Assembly: GCA_945833885.1 (NCBI GenBank)
Contig: CAMAFY010000009.1
Coordinates: 1 to 64,000 of the forward strand
Source of the DNA: an uncultured Bacteroidales bacterium
GTDB lineage: Bacteria > Bacteroidota > Bacteroidia > Bacteroidales > Bacteroidaceae
DNA: 64,000 bases
Direction: 5' to 3'
Below, piece after piece: positions 34,220 to 43,729 of the stretch (position 1 is the stretch's first letter; every line of letters starts with the position of its first letter). Under the pieces are notes generated by a model. That model was not told the origin of the DNA. It worked only from the letters and a program-made list of their open reading frames with translations, and did not search any database. Both the position numbers and the translations under genes were made by a program.

Positions 34220-35272
34220 TCAGAGCCATCCGTTCGCTTTGTACCATTCCACCGCCTCCTTCACTCCGCGTTCGAGCGGCCATTCGGGATGGTATCCCAA
34301 GTCTTTGCGTGCGGGAGTGATGTCGCATCGCCAGTTCCGCTGCCGCAGAATCTGGAATTTGTCCATGTTCAGCGTAGGCATCTTGTGGGTGAAACGCGCC
34401 ATCCACGAGTTGAAGGCGCAGACGGCATGGAGCACCCATTCGGGAGCCACGATGTGAAGCACGCCCTTTACGCCCATCTCCGCTTGCAGGAGGTCGGAGA
34501 AAGCGCGGCTGTCGTAGTCGCAACCGTCGCTGAGCAGATACGCCTTGCCGCGTTTGCCCTGGGAAAGTGCGGCAAAACAGGCGGTGACAAGGTCGCGGAC
34601 ATAGATGAAAGTGATGATTTGGGGCTTGTAGCCTACGGCAAAATCAATGTGGTGACGTATGGAATCCGCCATCATGAAGTAGTCCTTTTCGCGCGGACCA
34701 TAGACTCCCGTCGGGCGGAGTACGACATAGTTCAGCCCGTCAATCTGAGCCAGCAGCCGCTCAGCCTCGAGTTTCGAGCGTCCGTAGGCGGTGTTCGGTT
34801 GCGGAATGTCGTCGGCGCAGACCTGGCGATAGCGGTTCTCGCCATGGATGTTGCGGCCTTTGGCATCGTGGAGTGGCGTTTCGTAAGGTGCCCCCATCAC
34901 GCTCAATGATGAGACAAACACGAAGCGTCCTTGCGGCACAAGCGCACCTGTGGCAAGGAGCAGGCGTGCCAGGCGTTCCGTTCCTTCGGCGTTTACCTTG
35001 CGGAATGCCGCTTCCGACGGCGCTTTCGTGGCACCTGCGGCATGGATGACGCAGTCGAAGGCCCCATGTTCCGCAACATGGCGTTCAAGTTGTGCGCGAA
35101 GGCGCTCATCATTTCCAAGGTCGAGTTCGATAAACTGCGTACGAGGGTCGGTGAGATAACGCTTCGATGAGGTGCCGCGCATGGCAGCCCAGGTGTCGAA
35201 ACCCGCGTCGAGGGCGTGTTCCACAAGGAAAGAGCCGACGAAACCTGAGGCTCCGGTGATGAGGATTTTCAT
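34220..35272 (-). CDS. NAD-dependent epimerase/dehydratase family protein
   Basis: An extended short-chain dehydrogenase. It begins MKILITGASGFVGSFLVEHA with the GxxGxxG NAD(P) site. VIHAAGATKA, FVFVSSLSVMG and the active-site Tyr-Lys pair in YGRSKLEAERLL are standard, then LRPTGVYGPREKDYFMM. 350 residues from the ATG at 35272; a longer frame upstream adds 19 non-homologous residues. The C-terminal helix and AVEWYKANGWL ending occur in Bacteroidetes relatives. Substrate (nucleotide sugar or sterol-like) cannot be assigned. Confidence 0.88.
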   Translation of the reverse strand: MKILITGASGFVGSFLVEHALDAGFDTWAAMRGTSSKRYLTDPRTQFIELDLGNDERLRAQLERHVAEHGAFDCVIHAAGATKAPSEAAFRKVNAEGTERLARLLLATGALVPQGRFVFVSSLSVMGAPYETPLHDAKGRNIHGENRYRQVCADDIPQPNTAYGRSKLEAERLLAQIDGLNYVVLRPTGVYGPREKDYFMMADSIRHHIDFAVGYKPQIITFIYVRDLVTACFAALSQGKRGKAYLLSDGCDYDSRAFSDLLQAEMGVKGVLHIVAPEWVLHAVCAFNSWMARFTHKMPTLNMDKFQILRQRNWRCDITPARKDLGYHPEWPLERGVKEAVEWYKANGWL

Positions 35273-35411
35273 GATTGGGATGAAGGATGGTAAGGCGTTT
35301 TTCCGGTAATGCTTCCGTCTGTTCCACAACCTTTCCGTATTTTTACGGCCATAAATGCCGTATCGAAGTCGGCTGGTTTTGTGGTTTTCGGGCTGTAAAA
35401 GCGTTGCGCAA

Positions 35412-35542
35412 GTGTCCGTTTAGGCGGTTTCCATGCAGCAAACGCCGTCGGTTGCGTTTCCGCATTGCGTTTTCCTGATTGTCAACGTCGCGGGATGCGT
35501 GTCCGTAATACGTCTTTTCTGATTGCAAATGCCGTTGCGGGA
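35412..35542. repeat. Degenerate 22-bp-type array
   Basis: GATTG cores at 35477 and 35521 are 44 bp apart, with GTGTCCGTAATACGTC between them resembling GTGTCCGTTTAGGCGG at 35412. Roughly six decayed units. It lies between the epimerase start and the DUF1846 end. Weaker than the other arrays. Confidence 0.5.
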
Positions 35543-35583
35543 CGGAGGGGAATGCCGGATTGTCGGGTGAATTTCTCGGAGGA

Positions 35584-37047
35584 TTATGCTTTTCTTGCCG
35601 GAGCACAGGTCAGTCCGCAGCCCAGTTTCTTGAAAATCTTCCGGTCAACCTCGGAGAGCATGACGGTGGAGTGGACCTGACATCCCCGAAGTTCGGGCAG
35701 TTGGGTAAGGGCACGCCGGCAGTTTTCATCGTGCTGGCTGAGCACGGAAAGCGCCACGAGCACCTCGTCGGTGTGGAGGCGAGGGTTGTTGCCACCGAGG
35801 TATTCGATCTTCGTCTTTTGGATGGGTTCTATCATCTCCTGCGGAATGAGTTTCACACCATGGTCGATGCCGGCGAGATGCTTGGTGGCATTGAGCAGAA
35901 GTGCGGCGCTGGGACCGAGGAGCGGGGAGGTTTCGGAGGTGATGAGCGTACCATCGGCCAGTTCTATGGCGGCGGCGTGGACGCCACTCCTGTCCTTTCT
36001 CTCCTTGGCAGCCACGGTACAGCGGCGGTCGTCGGTGGAAATGCCTGCCTGTTTGAAGAGAAGTGCTATCTTATTCACCTCATTTTCGTTGCCGGCACCC
36101 TCAGCAAGGCGGTTCAATGCCGAATAATAGCGGCGGATGATCTCCTGTTTCGACGCTTCACGGCAGGCTTCGTCGTTGCTGATGCAGAATCCTACCATGT
36201 TCACTCCCATATCCGTGGGCGATTTGTACGGATTATAGCCATAAATACCCGTGAAGAGTGCGTCGAGAACCGGGAAGATTTCGATGTCGCGATTGTAGTT
36301 GATTGCCACCTTATCATAGGCTTCCATGTGGAAGGGGTCAATCATATTGACGTCGTCAAGGTCGGCAGTTGCCGCCTCGTATGCAATGTTTACGGGGTGC
36401 TTCAGCGAGAGGTTCCATACGGGAAATGTCTCGAATTTGGCATAGCCAGCCTCCACTCCGCGCTTGTGTTCATTGTAAAGTTGGCTGAGGCACACCGCCA
36501 TTTTGCCACTGCCAGGCCCGGGTGCCGTGACGATAACCAGGGGACGTGTGGTCTCCACATAGTCGTTCTTTCCGAAGCCATCCTCGGAGTCTATGAGGGC
36601 GACATTCGTAGGATAGCCCTCGATGGTATAGTGGTAATAGGCCTTGATGCCCATCCTTTCGAGTTTCTGACGGTAGAGATCGGCGGAGTTCTGGCCGTTG
36701 TAATGGGTGATGACAACGGAACCTACGAGGAATCCGCGGTGCTGAAATTCGGTGCGAAGACGGAGGACATCCTCATCATAGGTGATGCCAAGGTCGCCGC
36801 GCATCTTGTTTTTCTCGATGTCGACAGCGGAGATGACGATGACAATTTCCGCGGAGTCGGCCAGTTGCTTCAGCATCCTGAGTTTCGAATCGGGCTGGAA
36901 TCCTGGAAGAACACGGCTGGCATGGTGGTCATCGAACAGTTTTCCACCCAGTTCAAGGTAGAGTTTTCCAGAGAATTTGGCAATACGCTCCTTGATGTGC
37001 TGCGACTGTATGCGGCAGTACTTCTCGTTGTCAAAACCTATTTTCAT
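35584..37047 (-). CDS. DUF1846 family protein
   Basis: 487 residues. Starts MKIGFDNEKYCRIQSQHI, followed by GGKLFDDHHASRVLPGF, KNKMRGDLGITYDEDVLR and a P-loop-like APGPGSGKMAVCLSQLY. These match the DUF1846 family, for which structures exist but no firmly assigned activity is known to me. The glycine-rich loop suggests nucleotide or phosphate binding. It stands alone; array 11 covers its upstream region, shared with pta on the opposite strand. Confidence 0.88.
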   Translation of the reverse strand: MKIGFDNEKYCRIQSQHIKERIAKFSGKLYLELGGKLFDDHHASRVLPGFQPDSKLRMLKQLADSAEIVIVISAVDIEKNKMRGDLGITYDEDVLRLRTEFQHRGFLVGSVVITHYNGQNSADLYRQKLERMGIKAYYHYTIEGYPTNVALIDSEDGFGKNDYVETTRPLVIVTAPGPGSGKMAVCLSQLYNEHKRGVEAGYAKFETFPVWNLSLKHPVNIAYEAATADLDDVNMIDPFHMEAYDKVAINYNRDIEIFPVLDALFTGIYGYNPYKSPTDMGVNMVGFCISNDEACREASKQEIIRRYYSALNRLAEGAGNENEVNKIALLFKQAGISTDDRRCTVAAKERKDRSGVHAAAIELADGTLITSETSPLLGPSAALLLNATKHLAGIDHGVKLIPQEMIEPIQKTKIEYLGGNNPRLHTDEVLVALSVLSQHDENCRRALTQLPELRGCQVHSTVMLSEVDRKIFKKLGCGLTCAPARKA

Positions 37048-37091
37048 AAATGTTTATATGTTTTTTATTGGAAAAGATTCAAGAGGAAAGG

Positions 37092-37262
37092 ACATTGTTG
37101 AGGGAAACTGCAGAGGTTTCCGAAGGGATGTACAGGGTTTTCCGAGGGAATGTACGGAGGTTCCCGAGGGAATGTACGGAGGTTCCCGAAGGAATGTACG
37201 GAGGTTTACAAAGGGATGTTCGGAAGATCCCGTAAGAAAGTACGGATGTTTCCATCGAAAAA
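37092..37262. repeat. 22-bp-period tandem array 11 (8 units)
   Basis: Unit starts at 37114, 37136, 37158, 37180, 37202, 37224 and 37246, exactly 22 bp apart, plus a probable first unit at 37092. Core AGGTTCCCGAAGGAATGTAC. Private core; the central three units are nearly identical, suggesting recent expansion. It lies in the divergent region between DUF1846 and pta. Confidence 0.93.
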
Positions 37263-37385
37263 ATCCGTCTGCAAAAATACGGCATTCTGCTGATACACGG
37301 GGTAAAGGGCGTAATATTTCTTAACTTTCCAGAACTTTTTTACAGAAAAAATGGCACTTCCAACGTGCAGGCTGAAATAATATCG

Positions 37386-37393
37386 TAAATTTG
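37386..37393 (+). promoter_or_regulatory. Putative -7 element of pta promoter
   Basis: TAAATTTG matches TAnnTTTG, 193 nt upstream of the pta ATG and downstream of array 11. No clear -33 partner. Confidence 0.45.
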
Positions 37394-37586
37394 CGGGGCA
37401 AAATGGGCGTCGTTTCTCTGAGGATGCCGTTTCCGGGCATTGGAGCGCGGCCGGAATACCTTCTGTGTTTCTGCCCTCCGTTGCGGACATGCCGTTGACA
37501 TCTCCCGCAAAAAGCCCAGGACCATGTTGTAAGGGCTGTTGGAAAACACCGTGTTTCACGATAACATTGAAAAACAATTTATAATC

Positions 37587-38600
37587 ATGTCACAACTCAT
37601 CGAACAACTTTGCGCGCGTGCCAAGGCCGACAAACAGCGCATCGTACTCCCCGAAAGTCTTGAGGAGCGTACCATCACCGCCGCTGATATGGCGCTGCGT
37701 GATGAACTTGCAGAAATCATTCTTATCGGTAATCCCGATGAAATCCATGCACTTGCAGCCAAATTGGGTCTGCAACACATTGGAAAAGCAACCATCATTG
37801 ACCCCGCAACCAGCGAGAAAACCGAGGAATATGCCCAACTTCTCACCCAACTTCGTGCGAAGAAAGGCATGACAATCGAGAAGGCCCGCCAGCAGGTGCT
37901 CGACCCTCTGTACTTCGGATGTCTGATCATCAAGAGCGGCGATGCCGACGGTCAGATAAGCGGAGCCCTCAGTACCACTGGCGACACCCTGCGTCCGGCG
38001 CTCCAAATCATCAAGTGTGCCCCTGGCATCACTTGTGTCAGCGGAGCCATGCTCCTCATCACTCCCGCCAAGGAATACGGTGATGACGGTGTAATCGTCA
38101 TGGGTGACGTGGCTGTTACCCCCATGCCCGATGCCAATCAGTTGGCACAGATTGCCGTCTGCACGGCACAAACCGCCCAAGCTGTCGCAGGAATGGACCC
38201 CCGTGTCGCCATGCTCAGTTTCTCAACCAAGGGAAGTGCCAAGCACGAGGTCTGCGACAAGGTCATCGAGGCCACACGTTTGGCTAAGGAAATGGCGCCC
38301 AATCTGAAAATTGATGGCGAGATGCAGGCCGACGCTGCCCTTGTTGAGCGCGTAGGAGCCAAGAAATGTCCTGGAAGTCCTATTGCTGGAAAGGCAAATG
38401 TTCTTGTGGTTCCCTGCCTTGAGGTCGGAAACATCGGTTACAAACTTGTGGAGCGTCTGGCGCATGCCGAGGCAATCGGTCCCATCCTTCAGGGCATCGC
38501 ACGTCCGGTGAACGACCTTAGCCGTGGCTGTTGTGTTGATGATATCTACAAAATGGTCGCCATCACCGCATGCCAGGCACAGGCTGCGAAGGCACAATAA
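37587..38600 (+). CDS. pta: Phosphate acetyltransferase
   Basis: Converts acetyl-CoA and phosphate to acetyl phosphate, first step of acetate production. A single PTA_PTB domain of 337 residues, without the N-terminal DRTGG/P-loop part of long enterobacterial Pta. Motifs: RIVLPESLEERT, SGALSTTGDTLRPALQII, CVSGAMLLI, then SFSTKGSA and KIDGEMQADAAL. The end NDLSRGCCVDDIYKMVAITA is conserved. Start MSQLIEQL at 37587, preferred over an in-frame ATG 16 codons upstream. ackA follows after 282 nt. Confidence 0.96.
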   Translation: MSQLIEQLCARAKADKQRIVLPESLEERTITAADMALRDELAEIILIGNPDEIHALAAKLGLQHIGKATIIDPATSEKTEEYAQLLTQLRAKKGMTIEKARQQVLDPLYFGCLIIKSGDADGQISGALSTTGDTLRPALQIIKCAPGITCVSGAMLLITPAKEYGDDGVIVMGDVAVTPMPDANQLAQIAVCTAQTAQAVAGMDPRVAMLSFSTKGSAKHEVCDKVIEATRLAKEMAPNLKIDGEMQADAALVERVGAKKCPGSPIAGKANVLVVPCLEVGNIGYKLVERLAHAEAIGPILQGIARPVNDLSRGCCVDDIYKMVAITACQAQAAKAQ

Positions 38601-38882
38601 CGCATTTTCCTACACTTCATGGCACGGTCTTTGAGTCCGAAACGTCTGAGACCCGTGCCGGAATTCAGGTGGATTCCATGAAATTCCACCGTATTTCTTA
38701 TTAGAAATTCAGGGTTACCTATTGCCGTTTTCCGGTCTGCCTCCGGTGAAAAACGCTGTACATACGTCAGCGGTTCGAAATGATAGAACCCACCTTTATG
38801 GTGATTCTTATACTGAAGGCCGGCACAATGGTCCGGCAAAATCCTTTTTTAGAACCCGCCTATACAACATTCAACACCCAAA
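38601..38882. other. pta-ackA intergenic region with three possible hairpins
   Basis: GGCACGGTCT with AGACCCGTGCC (38619-38660), GGTGGATT with AATTCCACC (~38670-38692), and GCCGG with TCCGGC before AAAATCCTTTTT (~38820-38850). The last resembles a weak terminator. This could uncouple ackA from pta expression. Confidence 0.4.
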
Positions 38883-40076
38883 ATGAAAATCTTAGTAGTA
38901 AACTGTGGCTCAAGTTCCATCAAGTATAAACTGTATGAAATGGATGACAAGAGCGTACTTGCCGCAGGAGGAATCGAAAAAATAGGTCTTGAAGGTGCGT
39001 TCCTCAAGACAAAAATCAACGGTGAGACGAAGATCTTTCCCTTTGATTGCCCCACCCATACCGAGGGCATCAAGATGATGTTCGACACACTTCTCCATCC
39101 GGAGTACGGCTCTATCAAGAGCATCGACGAGATTGCCGCTGCCGGACACCGCATCGTGGCAGGCGGACGCTTTGCAGAAAGCCGTCTCGTGGACGAGGAA
39201 ATGTTGAAGGAATGGATAACCTATATGGACCTTGCTCCCCTGCACAATCCCGCACACCTCAAAGGTTACGAGGCTGTGAAGGCGCTCCTTCCCTCGCTTC
39301 CTCAGGTGTTTGTCTTCGACACTGCCTTCCATCAGACCATGCCAGCCAAGGCATTCATGTATGCCGTTCCTTATAAATATTATGAGGAGAACAAGATTCG
39401 CCGTTACGGAGCGCATGGTACCAGCCATCGTTTCGTGGCAGACCGCGTGTGCGAGTTCCTCGGTGTGCAGAAGGAAAACCAGAAGATTATCACCTGCCAC
39501 ATCGGAAACGGTGCCAGCATCAGCGCCGTTGACGGTGGAAAATGCGTGGACACTTCCATGGGACTTACGCCACTTGAGGGCCTGATGATGGGAACCCGCA
39601 GTGGTGATGTCGACCCCAGTGCCGTGCTGAAAATCATGAAAGACGACAATCTTTCCCCCGATGAGATGAGCAATCTGCTGAACAAGCAGAGCGGAGTGCT
39701 CGGCATCAGCGGCGTAAGTAGCGACATGCGCGAGGTTTGTACCGCATTTGAAGAGGGAAACCACCGTGCTGCCCTTGCCCTTGAGATGTACAGTTATCGC
39801 ATAAAGAAGTACATTGGCGCCTATGCTGCCGCAATGGGAGGCGTAGACACCATTGTTTTCACCGCAGGAGTCGGCGAGCACCAGTGGGACATCCGTTACA
39901 ACAGCACCACGAACCTGGAGTTCCTCGGTGTAAAATTGGATGAAGCCAAGAATCGTGCCAACTTTGGTGAGGAGGAAATCATCTCTACCCCCGACAGCCG
40001 TGTGAAGGTTGTGGTGGTTCCCACCGATGAAGAACTGATGATTGCCAGCGACACGCTTGCCATTGTTTCGAAATAA
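38883..40076 (+). CDS. ackA: Acetate kinase
   Basis: Makes ATP and acetate from acetyl phosphate. 397 residues. MKILVVNCGSSSIKYKLYEM is the ASKHA phosphate-1 start. Others: AAAGHRIVAGG, VFDTAFHQTMP with the catalytic Asp, YGAHGTSHRFVADR, CHIGNGASISAVDGGKCVDT, and VFTAGVGEHQ with the adenosine site. Partner of pta upstream. The last codons and stop lie inside a 21-bp repeat array (40060-40121). Confidence 0.97.
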   Translation: MKILVVNCGSSSIKYKLYEMDDKSVLAAGGIEKIGLEGAFLKTKINGETKIFPFDCPTHTEGIKMMFDTLLHPEYGSIKSIDEIAAAGHRIVAGGRFAESRLVDEEMLKEWITYMDLAPLHNPAHLKGYEAVKALLPSLPQVFVFDTAFHQTMPAKAFMYAVPYKYYEENKIRRYGAHGTSHRFVADRVCEFLGVQKENQKIITCHIGNGASISAVDGGKCVDTSMGLTPLEGLMMGTRSGDVDPSAVLKIMKDDNLSPDEMSNLLNKQSGVLGISGVSSDMREVCTAFEEGNHRAALALEMYSYRIKKYIGAYAAAMGGVDTIVFTAGVGEHQWDIRYNSTTNLEFLGVKLDEAKNRANFGEEEIISTPDSRVKVVVVPTDEELMIASDTLAIVSK

Positions 40077-40121
40077 TCTTCCATTGTTCCGAAACAATCC
40101 TCCATTGTTCCGAAACAATCG
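40060..40121. repeat. 21-bp tandem array crossing the ackA stop codon (3 units)
   Basis: CCATTGTT(T/C)CGAAA(T/C)AATC begins at 40060, 40081 and 40102, 21 bp apart. The core ATTGTTCCGAAACAAT is almost a palindrome. The first unit encodes the last residues (AIVSK) and stop of ackA. Confidence 0.88.
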
Positions 40122-40175
40122 ATAGCGATATCCGGAAAATCAATTCCGGAAATTCCCCGTTTCCACCCTCTTTCC

Positions 40176-40227
40176 TTTGTCCTATTCCCTCCATTTCGCG
40201 GGAAAGGGGCAAGGGAAGGAGGGTTTT
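40176..40227 (+). terminator. Rho-independent terminator after ackA
   Basis: CCCTCTTTCCTTTGTCC pairs with GGGCAAGGGAAGGAGGG, a 17-bp stem in which every imperfect pair is a G-U wobble, followed by TTTT. Confidence 0.75.
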
Positions 40228-40292
40228 GTCGTATGTGGACGATGGTGGAAATGGTGTCGAAGCATTGCATCCCCATCGGATTCCAGCAATAT

Positions 40293-40445
40293 CCTTGCCA
40301 GAAATAGACGGCAAGTTTATCCAAATCCGTCAGTCAATTTATCCAAATCTGGCTGTAAGTTTATCTAATATGGTTGCTTGTTTACATGAGTAAGGTAATA
40401 TGTTAATCCGAATCTAACGGCAAGTTAATTCGAAACAGACTGCAT
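40293..40445. repeat. 22-bp-period tandem array 12 (6-7 units)
   Basis: GTTTAT or GTTAAT cores at 40315, 40337, 40359, 40380, 40402 and 40424 (steps 22, 22, 21, 22, 22), with a probable unit at 40293. Core GTTTATCCAAATCTGNCNG. Private, AT-rich core. It lies between ackA and the GT2 gene. Confidence 0.88.
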
Positions 40446-40703
40446 TCTCAACAGATTCCAACAGTCTTTCTCCATGATTTCGACGACATGTCTATCAGGA
40501 TCCGGCAACACCCTTATCCGAAAGCCATTGTATCGTCATCCATATCATCCTGAGTCTTCATAGGCTTTTGTTGGCATTTGTTGTCGGATTTTGTCGGCAT
40601 TGATAGGGTGTGTCACAATGATTAAACGGTGAAATGACGGCTGGAAAATGGTGCGGGCCCCGATGTTCGTTGCCGTCTTGTGGCAGAAAAACACGGCAAA
40701 TGC

Positions 40704-40734
40704 TTTGCCGTCCACAAGAATTGTCGTATTTTTG
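40704..40734 (+). promoter_or_regulatory. Promoter of the GT2-radC operon
   Basis: TTTG (40704-40707), 19-nt spacer, TATTTTTG (40727-40734): both consensus elements at the expected spacing, 25 nt before the ATG. Confidence 0.65.
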
Positions 40735-40759
40735 CGCCATATATCCCCGTTTTTATTTC

Positions 40760-41791
40760 ATGAAACCAACCTTCTCTTTTGTCGTTCCCGTCTATAATCG
40801 ACCTGACGAGGTGGACGAATTGCTGGCCTCACTCTGCGACCAGCAGCCGTTTCCCATGGAAGTCATCATCGTCGAGGACGGAAGTGCCACGCCCTGTGAG
40901 GCGGTGGTGCAGAAGTATGCTCCGCAACTCAATATTAAATATTACGCGAAAGCGAACAGCGGACCCGGCGACAGCCGCAACTATGGTGTTGCACGCGCGG
41001 AGGGCGACTACGTCATAATCCTCGACAGCGACGTTGTTCTTCCAAAGGATTATCTGAGGAATGTCTATGACGAACTCTTCCCTGACGGTCCGGAGGGCGG
41101 TGCTTCGTGCGAGGCTTTCGGAGGTCCCGACCGCGCGCACGACAGTTTCACCCCCATTCAGAAGGCCATTAACTACGGAATGACGTCGTTCTTCACCACA
41201 GGCGGCATACGTGGCGGCGACACAAAGGGTAAGTCCGGTCCGAAACTCGACAAGTTCTATCCGCGTTCATACAATATGGGCATCCGTCGTGACGTGTATT
41301 TGCGCCTTGAAGGTTTTACAAAGATGCGCTTTGGTGAGGACATCGACTTCTCTTATCGCCTCGTTGAGTCCGGAGCCCGTTGCCGTCTGTTCCCCAGTGC
41401 GTGGGTCTACCACAAGCGCCGTTCCACGTTCCGGCAGTTTTTCAAGCAGGTTCATAATTCCGGAATAGCGCGCATCAACCTCGGGCTGCGCCATCCCGGC
41501 ACGACAAAACCCGTACATTGCCTGCCCGCACTGTTCACCTTAGGTTGCCTTGCCTGCGTCCTTCTTGCTTTCTGGGACGGACTTTTCCTTCTTCCGCTCG
41601 CAGCCTACGCCCTCATCATCTTTACCGATTCTACGTCAAAGAACATCAGTACGTGGGTGGGATTGCTGAGTGTTGTGGCCGCTTTCATCCAGTTGCTGGG
41701 CTATGGCACGGGATTTCTGCGCTGTTTTTGGGAACGTCGGATACTGCACCGTGGAGAATTTGAGGCTTTTAAACACAATTTCTACAAATGA
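40760..41791 (+). CDS. Glycosyltransferase family 2 with C-terminal membrane segments
   Basis: 343 residues. FSFVVPVYNRPDEVDELLAS is the GT2 start; IIVEDGSATP, NSGPGDSRNYGVARA and ILDSDVVLPKDYL (DxD-type metal site) follow. FYPRSYNMGIRRDVYLRL and FGEDIDFSYRLVESG are typical acceptor-region motifs. Two or three C-terminal hydrophobic segments (ALFTLGCLACVLLAFWDGLF) suggest membrane attachment. The stop overlaps the radC start by 4 nt (ATGA), so the two are translated together. Confidence 0.9.
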   Translation: MKPTFSFVVPVYNRPDEVDELLASLCDQQPFPMEVIIVEDGSATPCEAVVQKYAPQLNIKYYAKANSGPGDSRNYGVARAEGDYVIILDSDVVLPKDYLRNVYDELFPDGPEGGASCEAFGGPDRAHDSFTPIQKAINYGMTSFFTTGGIRGGDTKGKSGPKLDKFYPRSYNMGIRRDVYLRLEGFTKMRFGEDIDFSYRLVESGARCRLFPSAWVYHKRRSTFRQFFKQVHNSGIARINLGLRHPGTTKPVHCLPALFTLGCLACVLLAFWDGLFLLPLAAYALIIFTDSTSKNISTWVGLLSVVAAFIQLLGYGTGFLRCFWERRILHRGEFEAFKHNFYK

Positions 41792-42492
41792 CCTTCATTG
41801 ACGATACCCGAAAGGTCCGCATTTGCGAATGGGAAGAGGACGATCGTCCGCGCGAACGCTTCCAACGCTATGGCGGAGATTCGTTGTCTGCGGCCGAACT
41901 CCTTGCCATTCTCATCGGAAGTGGCAACACCCGCGAGACAGCGGTCGACCTTATGCGGCGCATCCTCGATGATTGTGAGGGGAGTCTTAACCGTCTTGGC
42001 AAGCGAAGTATTGAACAACTTTCGCGGTATGACGGCATCGGTCCCGCAAAGGCCATCACTATTCTTGCCGCGTGCGAACTTGGCAAGCGGCGAATGTTGG
42101 AATCGGTGCGCCATGTCCGCCTCGCCTCCTCAAAAGATGCCTATGATTACATGCGCACAAAGGTGATGGACGACCTGCACGAGAAGGCATTTGTCATCAT
42201 GCTCAACGCACATCTTGCCGTCATCGACTGCGTTTGCATCAGCGAAGGCGGCATCAGTTGCACGGCAGTTGACGTGCGGAGGGTGCTGCGCGAGGCGCTT
42301 TTGTGCGACGGATGTACGTCAATCATGTTCTGTCATAACCATCCCAGTGGCAATTCGCGCCCGTCAAAGCAGGACGATATGCTGACGTCCGAACTCGCCA
42401 AGGCGGCAAAAATCGTCAATCTTCCCCTGCTCGACCACATCATCGTCAGCGACGGCAGTTATTACAGTTACTCCGACGAGGGTAAACTTTGA
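41788..42492 (+). CDS. radC: RadC family JAB-domain protein
   Basis: 234 residues of the UPF0758/RadC family. The N-terminal helix-hairpin-helix region is RYDGIGPAKAITILAACELG. The C-terminal JAB/MPN domain has the zinc motif CHNHPSGNSRPSKQDD. Named for a presumed role in DNA repair, which later work questioned; the true role is uncertain. Start ATG 41788 overlaps the end of the GT2 gene; a DUF59 gene follows. Confidence 0.93.
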   Translation: MTFIDDTRKVRICEWEEDDRPRERFQRYGGDSLSAAELLAILIGSGNTRETAVDLMRRILDDCEGSLNRLGKRSIEQLSRYDGIGPAKAITILAACELGKRRMLESVRHVRLASSKDAYDYMRTKVMDDLHEKAFVIMLNAHLAVIDCVCISEGGISCTAVDVRRVLREALLCDGCTSIMFCHNHPSGNSRPSKQDDMLTSELAKAAKIVNLPLLDHIIVSDGSYYSYSDEGKL

Positions 42493-42579
42493 ACCTTTCC
42501 GCTCCGCGATGCCGCATCCGGCAGTTCGCGCCGGCAACCTGTCCCGCCCGCTGACACATCCTTCATACAAGAATTAACC

Positions 42580-42900
42580 ATGACACAAGAAGAAAAACTC
42601 CGTACGGAAGTCCGTATCGTAGAGGTGTTGAAGACCGTTTACGACCCGGAAATTCCCGTAGACATCTATAATCTTGGTCTCATCTACCGCATTGACCTCG
42701 CCGAGGACGGCATTCTCGATGTCGACATGACGCTGACGGCGCCGAATTGTCCCGCCGCCGACTTCATCGTTGAGGATGTCCGCCTTAAACTTCAAGGCAT
42801 TCCTGAGGTGGTAGATGCCCGTGTCAACCTTGTCTTTGAGCCTGAATGGGACAAGGAAATGATGAGCGAAGAGGCCAAATTGGAACTTGGTTTCCTCTGA
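42580..42900 (+). CDS. MIP18/DUF59 family Fe-S assembly protein (SufT-like)
   Basis: 106 residues. RIVEVLKTVYDPEIPVDIYN then LGLIYRIDLAEDG is the DPE-centred DUF59 motif, and MTLTAPNCPAAD carries the reactive Cys. Members help Fe-S cluster maturation or phenylacetate degradation; no paa genes are near, so Fe-S assembly is more likely. It lies 87 nt after radC and 61 nt before lpxH, in an apparent operon. Confidence 0.88.
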   Translation: MTQEEKLRTEVRIVEVLKTVYDPEIPVDIYNLGLIYRIDLAEDGILDVDMTLTAPNCPAADFIVEDVRLKLQGIPEVVDARVNLVFEPEWDKEMMSEEAKLELGFL

Positions 42901-42961
42901 TTCTTCCATACTTTCCTATCCTTTCCTCCGACATTATTGTAGCAAATCCCCACAAATACTG

Positions 42962-43729
42962 ATGAAACCCGTATACTTTCTGAGCGATGCCCACCTGGGA
43001 TCCTGGGCCATCACCAGCCGACGCATGCAGGAACGTCGGCTTGTCAACTTCCTCGACAGCATCAAACACAAGGCCGCTGCCGTGTATTTCCTTGGCGATA
43101 TGTTCGACTTCTGGTTTGAATACCGTCAGGCCGTGCCTCGGGGATTTACGCGCTTCCTGGGCAAAATCTCGGAACTTTCCGACCTCGGTGTGGAGGTTCA
43201 CTACTTTACAGGCAACCACGACTTGTGGATGCTCAACTATCTGGAGGAGGAATGTGGCGTCATCCTGCACCGCGAGACGTCAACGACGTGCGAAATCTAC
43301 GGCAGCATCTTCTATCTTGCCCACGGCGACGGCCTGGGCGATTCCTCGCGCGGATTCCGTTTCCTCCGTGCCATCTTCCACAATCGTCTGTGCCAACGCC
43401 TTTTCCGTATGCTGCATCCCGACATCGGACTCGCCTTTGGACTGGAGTGGGCACGGCGAAGCCGCATGAAACGCGAGGATGGTGTGGAGCCGCCTTTCCT
43501 CGGTGAGGACAGGGAACATCTGATACGTTTCGCGAAGGAATACCTGAAAGACCATCCCGACATCAATTATTTCGTGTTCGGACATCGTCACATCGACTAC
43601 GACCTCATGCTCTCCCGTAACTGCCGTGTGGCCATTTTGGGCGATTGGATACGCCTCTTCACCTATGCCGTCTTCGATGGCGAACACTTCTTCCTCGAAG
43701 ATTACATAGAGGGCGAAACGCAGCCCTGA
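42962..43729 (+). CDS. lpxH: UDP-2,3-diacylglucosamine diphosphatase
   Basis: Makes lipid X in lipid A synthesis; a peripheral membrane metallophosphoesterase. 255 residues. FLSDAHLGSW (D-x-H), YFLGDMFDFWFEY (GD), YFTGNHDLWM (GNHD), LAHGDGLGD and VFGHRH are the five metal-binding motifs in order. The ATG at 42962 gives MKPVYFLSDAHLG, fitting the family; the longer open frame upstream overlaps the DUF59 end. It closes the GT2-radC-DUF59 series. Confidence 0.92.
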   Translation: MKPVYFLSDAHLGSWAITSRRMQERRLVNFLDSIKHKAAAVYFLGDMFDFWFEYRQAVPRGFTRFLGKISELSDLGVEVHYFTGNHDLWMLNYLEEECGVILHRETSTTCEIYGSIFYLAHGDGLGDSSRGFRFLRAIFHNRLCQRLFRMLHPDIGLAFGLEWARRSRMKREDGVEPPFLGEDREHLIRFAKEYLKDHPDINYFVFGHRHIDYDLMLSRNCRVAILGDWIRLFTYAVFDGEHFFLEDYIEGETQP

